Source: JBDTDV01 sp039922875 (GTDB lineage Bacteria > Actinomycetota > Actinomycetes > Actinomycetales > Microbacteriaceae). From it: a DNA stretch of 64,000 bases. This document shows positions 50,800-60,410 of this stretch, in pieces (the first letter of the stretch is position 1; the number at the start of each line of letters is the position of its first letter). Location: contig JBDTDV010000066.1 of the NCBI GenBank assembly GCA_039922875.1, positions 1 through 64,000 of the forward strand, written 5' to 3'. The translations under genes were made by a program, and so were the position numbers. Below the pieces are notes generated by a model. The model was not told the origin of the DNA and made no database searches. It saw only the letters and a list, made by a program, of their open reading frames with translations.

Positions 50800-52926
50800 T
50801 CACCGGATTCCGGGCTGTGCGGGCTGCTCTTCGATGAAGTGCGCGCCGAGCAGTTCGCGAACAACAGACTCGCCATACCGTTGAGGCGCTTGGAACGCGA
50901 CGTGATGCTCCGCCGCGGGCTCGGATGGCCCGGGTTCAGATGGCGCGGGCTCAGATGCCGCGGGCTCGGATGCCACGGGCTCTCGCCCGCCACGTGTGGT
51001 TGGGACGGTTTCGCCCATTCCCGGCTCGCCACCCACATCCTCGGGCGGCAACTCGCGCTCCGCCCATGGGTCATCTGCCAGCTCGGCGACTGGCGGCTCG
51101 GCCTCCGCCGGGTCTGCGACTGGCGGCTCGGCGACTGCGAGTTCGTCCCCGGGGACCGCCGACCCGGGAACCGCTACGGTGGCCCACTGCGTCATAGGCA
51201 CGGGCGCGATCGGCTGGTGGTGGCCGGCATCCGTCCCGGCTCCCGCTTCGGGGGGACGCCGGCTCGCCGCAGTGTCTTCGACTTTCGCCATCAGCGATGG
51301 CCGGAACCCCAGCACATCGACGACAGCTTGTTTGAGGTAATCGCCGACGCCAGGCTCGGACGCTGCTTTGTGCTTGAGCGCTTCAACGTCCCGTCGGCTC
51401 GGGAACGAGAGCACCAGGACGTTTCCGGCACGCAGTTCAAGGACGCGCGCTGTCACCAGAACCGTCCAGGCAGCGCGTTTCGCGTTTTGCACGGCATCGA
51501 GCACTTGCGGCCACGCGTCCTTGACCTGTTGGACGGTTGCCGGTGCGACGGAGGGCGCGGACGCTTCGCCCGCCTCAGTGACAGAGCTGGTCGGTTCAGT
51601 CGAGCGCACGGACGCCTCCGCGGGCTCAGCGACCTGCGGTGCCAAGGATGCGGGAACCGCCGCGGTGGGAGCTTCTGCAGGTTCAGCGACCGGTGGGATG
51701 GACGCCGACGAAGCGGCCGCACCCGAAGCGGTCGCACCCGAAGCGGCCGCAGCGACCGGCTCGACGCCGACACGGCGCTCCAGTCGCTCGACGCGGGCCA
51801 GGGTGCCGCGTCTGCTGTCGTCGACCGCGGGCACCAGCATCCGCGCGATCATCAGTTCAAGGTGCAACCGCGGGGAGGTGGCACCAGTCATCTCCGAGAG
51901 GGCGGCGTTGACGATATCCGCGCACCGGGAAAGCTCTGCCTGGCCGAACTTCGAGGATTGCACGGCCATCCGATCGAGCTCGTCCTGCGGAACGCCGCGC
52001 AGCACAGCCGCGGCGCCTTCGGCCGAGGTCGCCGCCACGATGATCAGGTCGCGGAGCCGCTCGAGCAGGTCTTCGACGAAGCGGCGCGGATCTTGCCCGG
52101 TCTGGATCACGCGATCGACGGCAGCGAACGCGCCGGCAGCATCCCGCGCAGCAATCGCGTCGACGACCTCATCAAGCAACGCCGCGTGCGTGTAGCCGAG
52201 CAAGGCGACCGCCCGCTCGTAGTCGACGGTGGCGTTTTCCGATCCGGCCATCAGCTGGTCGAGCAGGGAGAGCGTGTCCCGGGCCGATCCGCCACCTGCG
52301 CGCACCACCAGCGGCAACACACCCGGCGCCACGGTCACCTGCTCGCTGTCGCAGACGCCTTGAACGTACGGCAACATCTGCGCCGGCGGGATCAGCCGGA
52401 ACGGGTAGTGGTGAGTTCGGGACCGGATGGTGCCGATCACCTTGTCTGGCTCGGTGGTGGCGAAGATGAATTTGACGTGCTCCGGTGGTTCCTCGACGAT
52501 CTTCAACAACGCATTGAATCCTTGCGGGGTGACCATATGCGCCTCGTCGAGAATGAAGATCTTGTACCGGTCGCGGGCCGGGGCGAAGATGGCCCGCTCA
52601 CGCAGATCCCTCGCGTCGTCGACCCCGTTGTGGCTGGCAGCATCGATCTCCACCACGTCGAGCGAGCCGGCGCCATCCCGTGACAATTCGATGCAACTTG
52701 CGCATTTTCCGCAGGGCGTGTCGGTCGGACCTTCCGCACAATTCAGGCAGCGGGCCAGAATACGGGCGGATGTTGTCTTGCCGCACCCGCGCGGGCCGCT
52801 GAACAAATAGGCGTGGTTGACCCGGTTCGTGCGCAGTGCCGTCATCAGTGGATCGGTCACCTGCGACTGGCCGATCAACTCGGCAAACGTCTCCGGCCGA
52901 TAACGGCGATACAGGGCGGTAACCAC
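50800..52926 (-). CDS. dnaX: DNA polymerase III gamma/tau subunit
   Basis: The 708-residue clamp loader has Walker A at about 44-51 (FSGPRGCGKTTSARIL), zinc-binding Cys60, 63, 72 and 75 (CLNCAEGP, CGKCASC), and DEAHMVTPQGFNALLKIVEE. After residue ~420 comes an Ala/Pro/Glu linker with repeated AEPAEA-type hexapeptides, then a tau-like domain (VQQVKDAWPQVLDAVQNAKR) and a second low-complexity tail. GTG 52926 gives the family start TALYRRYRPETF; no Shine-Dalgarno is visible. It assembles the replisome with HolB and delta. Confidence 0.93.
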   Translation of the reverse strand: MVTALYRRYRPETFAELIGQSQVTDPLMTALRTNRVNHAYLFSGPRGCGKTTSARILARCLNCAEGPTDTPCGKCASCIELSRDGAGSLDVVEIDAASHNGVDDARDLRERAIFAPARDRYKIFILDEAHMVTPQGFNALLKIVEEPPEHVKFIFATTEPDKVIGTIRSRTHHYPFRLIPPAQMLPYVQGVCDSEQVTVAPGVLPLVVRAGGGSARDTLSLLDQLMAGSENATVDYERAVALLGYTHAALLDEVVDAIAARDAAGAFAAVDRVIQTGQDPRRFVEDLLERLRDLIIVAATSAEGAAAVLRGVPQDELDRMAVQSSKFGQAELSRCADIVNAALSEMTGATSPRLHLELMIARMLVPAVDDSRRGTLARVERLERRVGVEPVAAAASGATASGAAASSASIPPVAEPAEAPTAAVPASLAPQVAEPAEASVRSTEPTSSVTEAGEASAPSVAPATVQQVKDAWPQVLDAVQNAKRAAWTVLVTARVLELRAGNVLVLSFPSRRDVEALKHKAASEPGVGDYLKQAVVDVLGFRPSLMAKVEDTAASRRPPEAGAGTDAGHHQPIAPVPMTQWATVAVPGSAVPGDELAVAEPPVADPAEAEPPVAELADDPWAERELPPEDVGGEPGMGETVPTTRGGREPVASEPAASEPAPSEPGPSEPAAEHHVAFQAPQRYGESVVRELLGAHFIEEQPAQPGIR

Positions 52927-53284
52927 GGAATCAATGCTAGTCGGAGCCGCCGACACCGGGGCGCGGCAGGCGCCACCCAAAGGTGCCGATCCCACCACCA
53001 ATACGTGGCCGGCATCGGCACCTCTGCGTGATCCCCCAATTCGTACGGCCTATTCCCCATACTCCGTACGACGTACTCTGTGGCCCGGTGACGAACCACC
53101 ACCAGCAGATATCGTCGGATGCACCCCGTGCAGCGGATGATCGACTCCGTTCACGCTACCCAGGGGTTCGGCCCCTGGTCAACCGGTGACCGGGAATGAC
53201 TCCTTAATTGGGGGTACAGGTCGTTCTACACCCGACTGTTTCCCACGTTTCCGCGGCTTTTCGGTACTGTGCTCACATCACCGG
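52927..53284. other. Gene-free region upstream of dnaX with a perfect inverted repeat
   Basis: This stretch of 358 bases has no supportable gene. AGGTGCCGAT at 52981-52990 pairs exactly with ATCGGCACCT at 53014-53023, 23 bases apart, and lies about 55 bases before the dnaX start, so it would fold in the dnaX leader. The signal recognition particle RNA, often found near dnaX, was looked for through its GGAAG-type tetraloop helix and not found. Confidence 0.5.
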
Positions 53285-54529
53285 TCAACTTCGCACGGCT
53301 CCCCGAAAGTCCGGCAGCACGACGGCGAGGGTTTGGCGGGCGATCTCCAGTTCCTCGTCGGTTGGGACCACGAGAACGCTCACCCGGGAATCGTCGGCAG
53401 AGATCACTCGGATCGCGCGAGACGCCGCCTCATTCCGCTCGGGATCCAGCCGGATGCCGAGTTCCTCGAGGCCCGCCAGCGCGCCGGCTCGGACCACTGC
53501 GCTGTTCTCCCCCACCCCGGCCGTGAACACAATGGCGTCAAGCCGGCCGAGCTGGGCGTAGTAGCCGCCGATGTACTGCTTGAGCCGGTGTACGTACACG
53601 TCGAGAGTCAGTTGGGCCGCGTCATCACCGGATCCGGCAGCATCCGTGACGTCGCGCATATCGCGTCGCCCGCTCAGGCCGAGCAAACCGCTGCGTCGGT
53701 TGAGCAGCTCGTCGAAATCGTCGACGTCGAGGCCCGCTTTCCGGTGCAGGTGCAGCAGCACGGCAGGGTCGACGTCGCCGGAGCGGGTGCCCATCACCAA
53801 ACCCTCTAACGGGGTCATGCCCATGCTCGTCTCGACCGAGATACCACCGTCAACGGCGCAGGCCGAGGCGCCGTTGCCCAGGTGCAGCACGATCTGCTTC
53901 AGCTCGGTCAGCGGCCGGCGAAGAAACGCGGCGGCTGCCTCCGAGACGAACTTGTGCGAGGTGCCATGGAAGCCGTAGCGGCGAACTCGGTAGCGTTCGG
54001 CCAGATCGGCGTCGATTGCGTAGGTGTAGGCGGCCGGCGGCAGCGTCTGATGGAAAGCGGTGTCGAAGACCGCAACGTGCGGGAGATCGGGGAACGCCTC
54101 TTCGGCTGCCTCGATGCCCTGCAGGTTGGCCGGGTTGTGCAATGGGGCGAGCTCGGAGAGGTCTTGAATGTCGACCTTCACCCGCGGCGTGATCATGGTC
54201 GGCTCGAAGAACCGTTTACCGCCGTGCACGACCCGGTGGCCGACCGCGATCGGTGGATGCCGGTCAAGGCTCGGGCCGTGCTCACCGAAGGCGTCGAGCA
54301 TCACCCGGAAACCGGCGGTGTGGTCCGGGATCGCCAGGGTGCGCTCGAACGCCGAAGGGGCAGTGGATGCGTCGGCGCTGCCGCGGGCGCCGGCGCGGTG
54401 GATGCAATGCCCGCTGACCTCGCCGATCCGCTCGACCAGGCCGCTGGCCAGAGTGCGCTCGGTCTCCATCTCAATCAGCTGGTACTTGAACGATGAAGAG
54501 CCGCTGTTGACCACCAGGATCTCGGTCAT
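53285..54529 (-). CDS. ackA: Acetate kinase
   Basis: The 414-residue enzyme begins EILVVNSGSSSFKYQLIEME, with VFDTAFHQTLPPAAYTYAID, GFHGTSHKFV and VFTAGVGENSAVVRAGALAG. It interconverts acetate and acetyl phosphate with ATP. Its ATG overlaps the pta stop by 4 bases, so the pair is translated together as an acetate overflow/assimilation module. Confidence 0.96.
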   Translation of the reverse strand: MTEILVVNSGSSSFKYQLIEMETERTLASGLVERIGEVSGHCIHRAGARGSADASTAPSAFERTLAIPDHTAGFRVMLDAFGEHGPSLDRHPPIAVGHRVVHGGKRFFEPTMITPRVKVDIQDLSELAPLHNPANLQGIEAAEEAFPDLPHVAVFDTAFHQTLPPAAYTYAIDADLAERYRVRRYGFHGTSHKFVSEAAAAFLRRPLTELKQIVLHLGNGASACAVDGGISVETSMGMTPLEGLVMGTRSGDVDPAVLLHLHRKAGLDVDDFDELLNRRSGLLGLSGRRDMRDVTDAAGSGDDAAQLTLDVYVHRLKQYIGGYYAQLGRLDAIVFTAGVGENSAVVRAGALAGLEELGIRLDPERNEAASRAIRVISADDSRVSVLVVPTDEELEIARQTLAVVLPDFRGAVRS

Positions 54530-56709
54530 TCGTCGCCCCGCCGCTGACGCTTCGCGGGCGCTTCGGCAGGCTCAGCGCCGGAAGCCGCCGACGCATCGGC
54601 GGCTTGGATCGCGGTGATCGCGATGGTATTCACCATGTCGCGGACCGAAGCCCCTCGGGACAAGTCGTTGATCGGCTTCTTCAGGCCCTGCAGCACCGGC
54701 CCGATCGCCACCGCACCCGCACTGCGCTGCACCGCCTTATAGGTGTTGTTACCCGTGTTCAAGTCTGGAAATACGAAGACGGTGGCTCGCCCCGCGACCG
54801 ACGAATGCGGCATCTTCGTGGCCGCCACCGCGGCATCCGCTGCTGCGTCGTATTGGATCGGGCCCTCGACCGGTAGATCGGGCCGGCGCTGGCCGACCAG
54901 TTCCGTCGCGGTGCGCACCCGCTCCACATCCTCCCCGGTTCCCGAGGAACCGGTCGAATACGAGAGCATCGCAATCCGCGGGCTGATCCCGAACTGCGTT
55001 GCGGTTTCGGCGGAGGAGATGGCGATATCGGCCAGCTGCGGGGCGGTGGGATCTGGGATTATGGCACAGTCCCCGTAGACCAGCACCCGGTCGGCCAACG
55101 CCATCAGGAAGACGCTGGAGATAACCGACACTCCCGGTTTTGCCTTGATGATCTCAAACGCGGGACGGATCGTGTGCGCGGTGGTGTGCGCGGCACCCGA
55201 CACCATTCCATCGGCCATGCCCAGGTGCACCATCAAGGTGCCAAAGTAGGACGGGTCGGTGACAGCGTCTCTGGCCATGTCCATGGTGATGCCCTTGTGC
55301 GCGCGCAGCCGTGCATACTCCTTGGAGAAGGTGATCCGCATCAGATCGTCGAACGAGCTGGTCACAGTCGCGCCGGAGATGTCGAGGCCGAGGCCGATGG
55401 CCCGGGAGCGCACCTCGATTTCCTCGCCGAGGATGGTGATGTCGGCGATGCCGCGGGCCAGCACCGTCGCCGCCGCGCGTAGCACCCGGTCGTCGTCGCC
55501 CTCGGGCAACACGATGCGCTTACGGTTGGCCCTGGCCCGTTGGATCAAGCCGTACTCGAACATCAACGGCGTCACCACGTCGGCGTGGATCACCTCGAGT
55601 TCAGCCAGCAGGGTGTCGGCGTCGACGTACTTCTCGAACAGGCCGAGGGCGGTATCGATTTTGCGCACGGCATCGGCAGCGAGCCGGCCCCGAGTGTGCA
55701 TGATCCGCACGGTAGTCTCGTAGCTGCCCAGTTCGGTGCGCACGATCGGCAGGCTGGTGCGCAGCCCCTCGATCATCCGGTCGATGATCTCGGGGAGGTC
55801 GAAGCCGCCGTTGAGTACGATCCCGGAGATCGACGGGAAGGTTCCAGACTCGTGGGCGAGCAGTACGCTGAGCAGCACCTCGGTGCGATCGCCAGGTACC
55901 ACGACCACAGAGCTCTCGATCAGGCGCGGCAATACGTTGTTCATCGACATCGCGGCAACCACGACGCCGAGCGCTTCGCGAGAAAGCAGGTCGGGATCGC
56001 CCTTCAGCAGGGTGCCGTCGGTGGCCGCCATGATGTTGCGCATGCTCGGCGCCACCAGATACGGATCCTCGGGAATGGTCCAGACCGGCACCGGCTTCTC
56101 GGCGGTAAGCCCCGGAACGGTGCGGATGGCTGCGGCGATCTGGTCGAGCCGCTCAGGATCGGCGCGGTTTGCGATCACCGCCAGCAGGTAGGCGTGCTCG
56201 TGCCGCAGTTCGGCGACCGCGAGCTCGGCGATCTGACGCAGGTCGTCTGGCGTCCTCGGGTCGGCCTGGCCGAGCCGCTCCGTGATGCCCTGGCCGACCC
56301 GGCCGCCGAGCACCAGCAGTACCGGAGCGCCGAGGTTCGTTGCAATCCGGGCGTTGTATCCGAGTTCGGTCGGGCTGCCGACATCCGTGTAATCCGACCC
56401 GACGATGACCACGACGTCGCACTCCGATTGGATCGCCTGGAACCGCTCGACGATGCGTAACAACGCGGCATCCGGATCTCTGTGCACCTCCTCGTAGGTG
56501 ACTCCGACGCACCGGTCGTAGGGAAGGTCCACCGCCTCGTGCGCCAGGAGCAGCTCGAGCACATAGTCGCGCTCAGCGGTGGAGCGTGCGATCGGGCGGA
56601 ACACCCCGATCCGCCGCACGGAGTGGGAAAGAGTATCAAGCATCCCGAGCGCGATGGTCGACTTACCACTGTGCCCTTCGGCTGAAGTGATATAGACAGA
56701 GCGAGCCAC
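54526..56709 (-). CDS. pta: Phosphate acetyltransferase, long form with BioD-like and DRTGG domains
   Basis: The protein has 727 residues. An N-terminal P-loop BioD-like domain (SVYITSAEGHSGKSTIALGM) is followed by a DRTGG domain at about 225-330 and a C-terminal catalytic domain from ~390 (LPEGDDDRVLRAAATVLARG, MLSYSTGSSGTGEDVERVRT). It interconverts acetyl-CoA and acetyl phosphate. The tail carries an AEPAEA hexapeptide like those in DnaX. It is the first gene of pta-ackA. Confidence 0.95.
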   Translation of the reverse strand: MARSVYITSAEGHSGKSTIALGMLDTLSHSVRRIGVFRPIARSTAERDYVLELLLAHEAVDLPYDRCVGVTYEEVHRDPDAALLRIVERFQAIQSECDVVVIVGSDYTDVGSPTELGYNARIATNLGAPVLLVLGGRVGQGITERLGQADPRTPDDLRQIAELAVAELRHEHAYLLAVIANRADPERLDQIAAAIRTVPGLTAEKPVPVWTIPEDPYLVAPSMRNIMAATDGTLLKGDPDLLSREALGVVVAAMSMNNVLPRLIESSVVVVPGDRTEVLLSVLLAHESGTFPSISGIVLNGGFDLPEIIDRMIEGLRTSLPIVRTELGSYETTVRIMHTRGRLAADAVRKIDTALGLFEKYVDADTLLAELEVIHADVVTPLMFEYGLIQRARANRKRIVLPEGDDDRVLRAAATVLARGIADITILGEEIEVRSRAIGLGLDISGATVTSSFDDLMRITFSKEYARLRAHKGITMDMARDAVTDPSYFGTLMVHLGMADGMVSGAAHTTAHTIRPAFEIIKAKPGVSVISSVFLMALADRVLVYGDCAIIPDPTAPQLADIAISSAETATQFGISPRIAMLSYSTGSSGTGEDVERVRTATELVGQRRPDLPVEGPIQYDAAADAAVAATKMPHSSVAGRATVFVFPDLNTGNNTYKAVQRSAGAVAIGPVLQGLKKPINDLSRGASVRDMVNTIAITAIQAADASAASGAEPAEAPAKRQRRGDE

Positions 56710-56949
56710 CCCTCAAGCCTACGGCCCGGATGCTGGGGGTCCGATCAGTGGCAAAGAAAGGACTCCTCGCGCACCCGCCAGAGCCCGGTTACCCTTGCTA
56801 CGTTTCCGTCCTGGGGGAATTGGCCTGGATGACGCCACGCGAGGAGCCGCCACTAGTTTAGGCGAGATCGTCCGCTCGCGTGCACCGTCGGTTGGCCGCG
56901 CACTCCGCCGTGCATTGTCAGCCTGGTCTGGAACGCGTTTACTGGATGC

Positions 56950-57603
56950 ATGAGAGTTATGATTGCGGGCGGACACGGCAAGATCGCCCTTCTCTTGTCC
57001 AAACTGCTGGCAGATGCCGGGCACGAGCCGGTCGGCATGATCAGGAATCCGGAGCACGCGGCCGACCTTCTTGTCGTCGGGGCGATCCCGATCGTGGTCG
57101 ACCTCGAGGCGACGGAGGTCGGCACGTTGGCCACCGACCTCTCCGGCGTCGACGCGGTCGTCTTCGCTGCAGGCGCCGGACCGAACAGCGGCCCCGAGCG
57201 CAAGCTGACCGTGGACCGCGATGGCGCGATTCTGCTCGCGGATGCTGCCGAGCGCGCCGGCATCCGTCGCATGATCGTGGTGTCGGCGATCGCCGCCGAC
57301 GATTTCGAGCCCGACTCGCAAGACGTGTTCCAGGTGTATCTCCGGGCCAAGAGCGAAGCGGATGCCGCGGTGCGAGCCCATCAGATCGATTGGACGATAA
57401 TCCGCCCCGGCTCCCTCACCGACGACCCGCCGACCGGACAGGTACAGCTGGCGGAGTCGACCGGGCGCGGCAGTATCTCGCGCGCCGACGTCGCCCGGCT
57501 CATCTTCGTCGCGTTGACCGATGGCTCAGCAGCCCGCGTGCAGTTCGAGGCGATCGCCGGCGACACCCCCATCGCAGACGCCCTCGCCAGCCTGCACCCC
57601 TGA
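56950..57603 (+). CDS. NAD(P)-binding SDR-type oxidoreductase (SDR_a5 / NmrA-like)
   Basis: The 217-residue protein begins RVMIAGGHGKIALLLSKLLA, a GxxGxxG Rossmann motif. VDAVVFAAGAGPNSGPERKL, DWTIIRPGSLTDDPPTGQV and a short C-terminus follow, as in the atypical SDR5 family (YwnB/HSCARG-like). The active-site Tyr-x3-Lys is present as YLRAK. It may act as a redox sensor or reductase; substrate is unknown. It is divergent from pta across 240 bases. Confidence 0.82.
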   Translation: MRVMIAGGHGKIALLLSKLLADAGHEPVGMIRNPEHAADLLVVGAIPIVVDLEATEVGTLATDLSGVDAVVFAAGAGPNSGPERKLTVDRDGAILLADAAERAGIRRMIVVSAIAADDFEPDSQDVFQVYLRAKSEADAAVRAHQIDWTIIRPGSLTDDPPTGQVQLAESTGRGSISRADVARLIFVALTDGSAARVQFEAIAGDTPIADALASLHP

Positions 57604-57699
57604 CCACCCGGCCGCCGCGTCGGCACGGCGCAACCTCCCGGGCGGAACCGGTAGGATGCTCTGTGGCCGTGATCCTCTGAACCGGGACGCGGCTCGCCA

Positions 57700-57784
57700 G
57701 GAGAATTCGCCTAGTGGCCTATGGCGCACGCTTGGAAAGCGTGTTGGGTGAAAGCCCTCGGGGGTTCGAATCCCCCATTCTCCG
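57700..57784 (+). tRNA. tRNA-Ser (anticodon GGA), integration site
   Basis: The gene is 85 bases with the long variable arm of class II tRNAs. The acceptor stem is GGAGAAT/ATTCTCC, the anticodon loop TTGGAAA is closed by CACGC/GCGTG, and the T-arm is GGGGGTTCGAATCCCCC. CCA is not encoded. Anticodon GGA reads UCC/UCU. The integrase gene begins its 3' end 71 bases beyond, so the tRNA 3' half is the likely attL core. Confidence 0.96.
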
Positions 57785-57855
57785 CCGATTTGTACATTCG
57801 CTGAGCGCCCCGCGATCCGAGTGAATTCGCGGAATTTGACTACTCAGATGGCCAT

Positions 57856-59043
57856 TTAATCGGTCGTGCGCGCACGCTGTGCCCACACTTTGCCCACACT
57901 TTTCTGACGGCCTCCGGCATCCAGGCGCATCGCAACAGCGTCCAGGTCATCATCGAAGAGGTCGGCATAGGTATCCAGCGTCATCGCTGCCGACTTGTGT
58001 CCAAGCATTCGTTGGACGGCTTTCACGTTCGCTCCGGAACTGACGGCGAGGCTGGCGGCCGTGTGACGGAGGTCGTGCGGGGTGAGCCGCTCGAGGCCGG
58101 CTCGGGCGAGGGCGGTCAGGAACCAGGACCGCTTGTTGTTGCTGGCGCTGGGACGTCTCAGGAAGCCGCCGAAGCGGTCAGCGAACAGCAAGTCGTCGTG
58201 CCCTTTCCCTTCGCACAGACGCGCCAGGGGTTCGGCGAGAAATGGCGGGAACGGGACAGAGCGCTTTTCCCAAGTCTTGGGCAGTCCCTCCACGATGTTG
58301 CCATTGACTTCGGTGGCCGTGCGATTGATTTGCAATCGGCGGCGCAGCATGACGACGTCGCGTACCCGGAGTCCAGTCGCCTCGCCCCATCGCAGGCCGC
58401 AGTACGCCAAAGCGATTAGCAGTGTCGCCTGCACGTCCGTCTCTGCCGCCTCGGCGAAGCGAATGACCTCTTCATGGCTCAGGTAGCGGCGGGTCTTGCT
58501 GGAGTGTTTGCGCGGCGTCCCATCCGCACCGCGCGCGACGTTCTTCGCCACGCGGCCGTCTTTCAGGGCGACGTCGAGAATGCCGGCCAGTACGCCTAGC
58601 GCCCGCAGGACCACGGTCGCGGATCGCGGCCGCGACTCGTCCGCAGTCCATCGGACGCGCTGCGTCGAAACGGCCGAGCCTTCGCCAAGCTCGCGGATCC
58701 ACTGCTCGACGGCACTGGGACGGATCGACCCGACGGCGGAAACGGACCAGCGCGGTTCCACGTAGACGCGCCAAGAGGTGTCGACGGAGTGAAAGCTGGA
58801 GGGTTTCATCGCCTGGCGCTTGTTGGCGAGCCAGTCGACGGCGAGTTCACCAACAGTGATCCGCGAGGCACGCGGATCCACGTACGATCCTGCCGCTTTG
58901 GATACTTCCACATTGGCTAGGAACAGATCGGCGTCGCGTTTTGTCTTGAAGCCGCGTTTATCGGTCTGTCGTCGCTCCGGTGTGCGGTAGCGCACGCGCC
59001 ACCGCCGACCGGCGCCCGTCTCGTAGGGTGTGACGGTTCCCAC
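57856..59043 (-). CDS. Tyrosine recombinase, phage/ICE-type integrase
   Basis: The protein has 395 residues. It has an AP2-like N-terminal arm-binding part (RYRTPERRQTDKRGFKTKRD), a SAM-like core-binding domain and a catalytic domain. Active-site residues are the first Arg in LAYCGLRWGEATGLRV, His323 and Arg326 in HDLRHTAASL, His349 in LGHKSAAM and Tyr359. Its 3' end faces the tRNA-Ser gene, the standard layout for an element integrated at a tRNA 3' end. It appears intact. It marks the left border of the accessory region. Confidence 0.9.
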   Translation of the reverse strand: MGTVTPYETGAGRRWRVRYRTPERRQTDKRGFKTKRDADLFLANVEVSKAAGSYVDPRASRITVGELAVDWLANKRQAMKPSSFHSVDTSWRVYVEPRWSVSAVGSIRPSAVEQWIRELGEGSAVSTQRVRWTADESRPRSATVVLRALGVLAGILDVALKDGRVAKNVARGADGTPRKHSSKTRRYLSHEEVIRFAEAAETDVQATLLIALAYCGLRWGEATGLRVRDVVMLRRRLQINRTATEVNGNIVEGLPKTWEKRSVPFPPFLAEPLARLCEGKGHDDLLFADRFGGFLRRPSASNNKRSWFLTALARAGLERLTPHDLRHTAASLAVSSGANVKAVQRMLGHKSAAMTLDTYADLFDDDLDAVAMRLDAGGRQKSVGKVWAQRARTTD

Positions 59044-59207
59044 CTCGACCTCCTCGCTCGGCTCATGAGCCGATCACTGCTGAAATGACCTCACTTACAA
59101 GTTGCGCTTTCTGCGTCGATTTGGCGCGCACAAAATCGACTCACCAGAACCGGCTCCCCTCCATCCACCCCGGCCAAGGAGGATCGCGCGGGGCGGAAGG
59201 AACATCA

Positions 59208-59438
59208 TCATGACAGCCGCTGAGTCTTGGACGAGCGCTTGCTGAGCGCTTGCCGGCTCAGTCCAGTGACCGCTGCGATGGAGTTCCAACTGGTTCCTAC
59301 TTGCCTAAGCTGGAGGATCAGTTCGTCCCGATCGATCAGGAGAGCATCTTCCTCTCGCCGCAGACGGTCGAGATCCTGGCCAAGATGACGTAACCGGCGA
59401 AGCGCGTCTGTTCGCGCACCCGATTCGGACTCGGACAC
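59208..59438 (-). CDS. Small coiled-coil / helix-turn-helix protein of the element
   Basis: The 76-residue protein has an N-terminal helix rich in Arg/Asp/Leu (LRRLRHLGQDLDRLRREEDA) and a C-terminal helix-turn-helix, SWNSIAAVTGLSRQALSKR. The GTG start has GGAGA about 9 bases upstream. It may be a DNA-binding accessory or control factor of the integrated element. No closer family is recognised. Confidence 0.55.
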   Translation of the reverse strand: MSESESGARTDALRRLRHLGQDLDRLRREEDALLIDRDELILQLRQVGTSWNSIAAVTGLSRQALSKRSSKTQRLS

Positions 59439-59603
59439 CCGTCGCTTCTCCGCTTCGAGATCCTGGGCGGTCGTGCTCTGCAGCGCGCCTAGCCGCCGCT
59501 ACATCATGCTCGTGCCGCTGCCGCGCGTAGGACGCGTCGCGTCGCTCAGCCCTGCCGTAACTCCCCCGTATACCCATGTAACCGGGTTTACACGCGACCC
59601 CTG

Positions 59604-59705
59604 TCATTCCGGGCATTTTGCGGTCCACTCAAAAGAGTGCCTGCGTGCATTGCCTTCCGACCTTCCAGCCATTGCATTTTCAAGTTGCTCGATCGTGATC
59701 GTCAC
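59604..59705 (-). CDS. 33-residue open frame with a strong ribosome site
   Basis: GTG at 59705 has GGGAGG 8 bases upstream and opens a frame of 33 residues, VTITIEQLENAMAGRSEGNA then RRHSFEWTAKCPE. The strong Shine-Dalgarno argues for translation; the short length could also mean a truncated gene. Function is unknown. Confidence 0.35.
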   Translation of the reverse strand: MTITIEQLENAMAGRSEGNARRHSFEWTAKCPE

Positions 59706-60333
59706 GTTTTGACCCTCCCTGTGGTTTTCTTGCTCGCCTGCCCGGGCCCGATCTTTATTCTCATTTTGGAGGCGGCGACGTTTTGCGATCATGGGTGTGG
59801 TTGTCCGACCCGCAGTTGAGCTCAGTCGGCGTGGATGTTTCGACACCGACACGGAGCGCGCGGAGCGCGCTTGTTCGGTGGTGAGGCGTTAGCTGTTCGT
59901 GGAGACGCGAGCGTAGCCGGTTGCATGCGCCGACTGTTGCGGTTGGGGTGCCTTGGTCGGGCTTCTTCGCGGGCAGGTCTTACGGGAATATCGCTTCCGC
60001 AACTCAGCGGTCCTGGCAGGCGTTCGTTCCATTAGGGTCGACTGACCCGCAGAGCGTCCCTTGCGGGCATTGTCAGTACCAGCGAGAAGTTCTGGCTCGA
60101 TACAGGGTTTTGCCTGGATTGCGCAGGTGAGCTTTGCAGGACTGGAGATGACGGTGAAGGTGATGTTTTGAGGGTGCCGACGAACCGGTATTCCTTGCCT
60201 GCTGGCGCGAGCGCGGCCGAGCCGCTAGTAATCGTTGCCGTGGTCGTCCGAAATTACAACGTTGTCAACGTGCTGACGGCGCGAGTCTTGCGACCTCTCC
60301 GTCCCCATTCACTGTCCATTCACACCCTCGGAA
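59706..60333. other. Gene-poor part of the integrated element
   Basis: No convincing gene is seen in these 628 bases. Open frames on both strands are short, lack ribosome sites and show no family. Base composition is lower in GC than the flanking core genes in places (for example 60240-60333). It may hold remnants of element genes. Confidence 0.45.
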
Positions 60334-60384
60334 TTGACAACAGGAATACCTAGTGGGGTATATTTCTTATACCCCCTAGGGTAT
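60334..60384 (+). promoter_or_regulatory. Promoter overlapped by two CsoR/CstR-type operators
   Basis: A TTGACA -35 box at 60334-60339 and a TATATT -10-like box near 60359-60364 are covered by two 16-base palindromic sites. They are ATACCTAGTGGGGTAT at 60346-60361 and ATACCCCCTAGGGTAT at 60369-60384, both of the form ATACC-N6-GGTAT used by CsoR-family (CstR, CsoR) repressors. They stand 26 bases before the first microprotein gene, so persulfide or copper would derepress the operon; the sulfur genes favour CstR. Confidence 0.78.
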
Positions 60385-60410
60385 CTTGAAGCCAAGAGAA
60401 GGAGCGTTGG

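Noticed and set aside
50839..52683. Rightward open frame of 614 codons opposite dnaX
   Set aside because: It mirrors the low-complexity dnaX linker and has no recognisable domain; dnaX on the other strand is certain.
52927..53284. Possible signal recognition particle RNA near dnaX
   Set aside because: The characteristic GGAAG-type apical loop and flanking conserved bases are absent on both strands; only an isolated inverted repeat is seen.
59835..60353. Short rightward open frames in the gene-poor part of the element
   Set aside because: They lack ribosome sites, change frame repeatedly and match no family I recognise.
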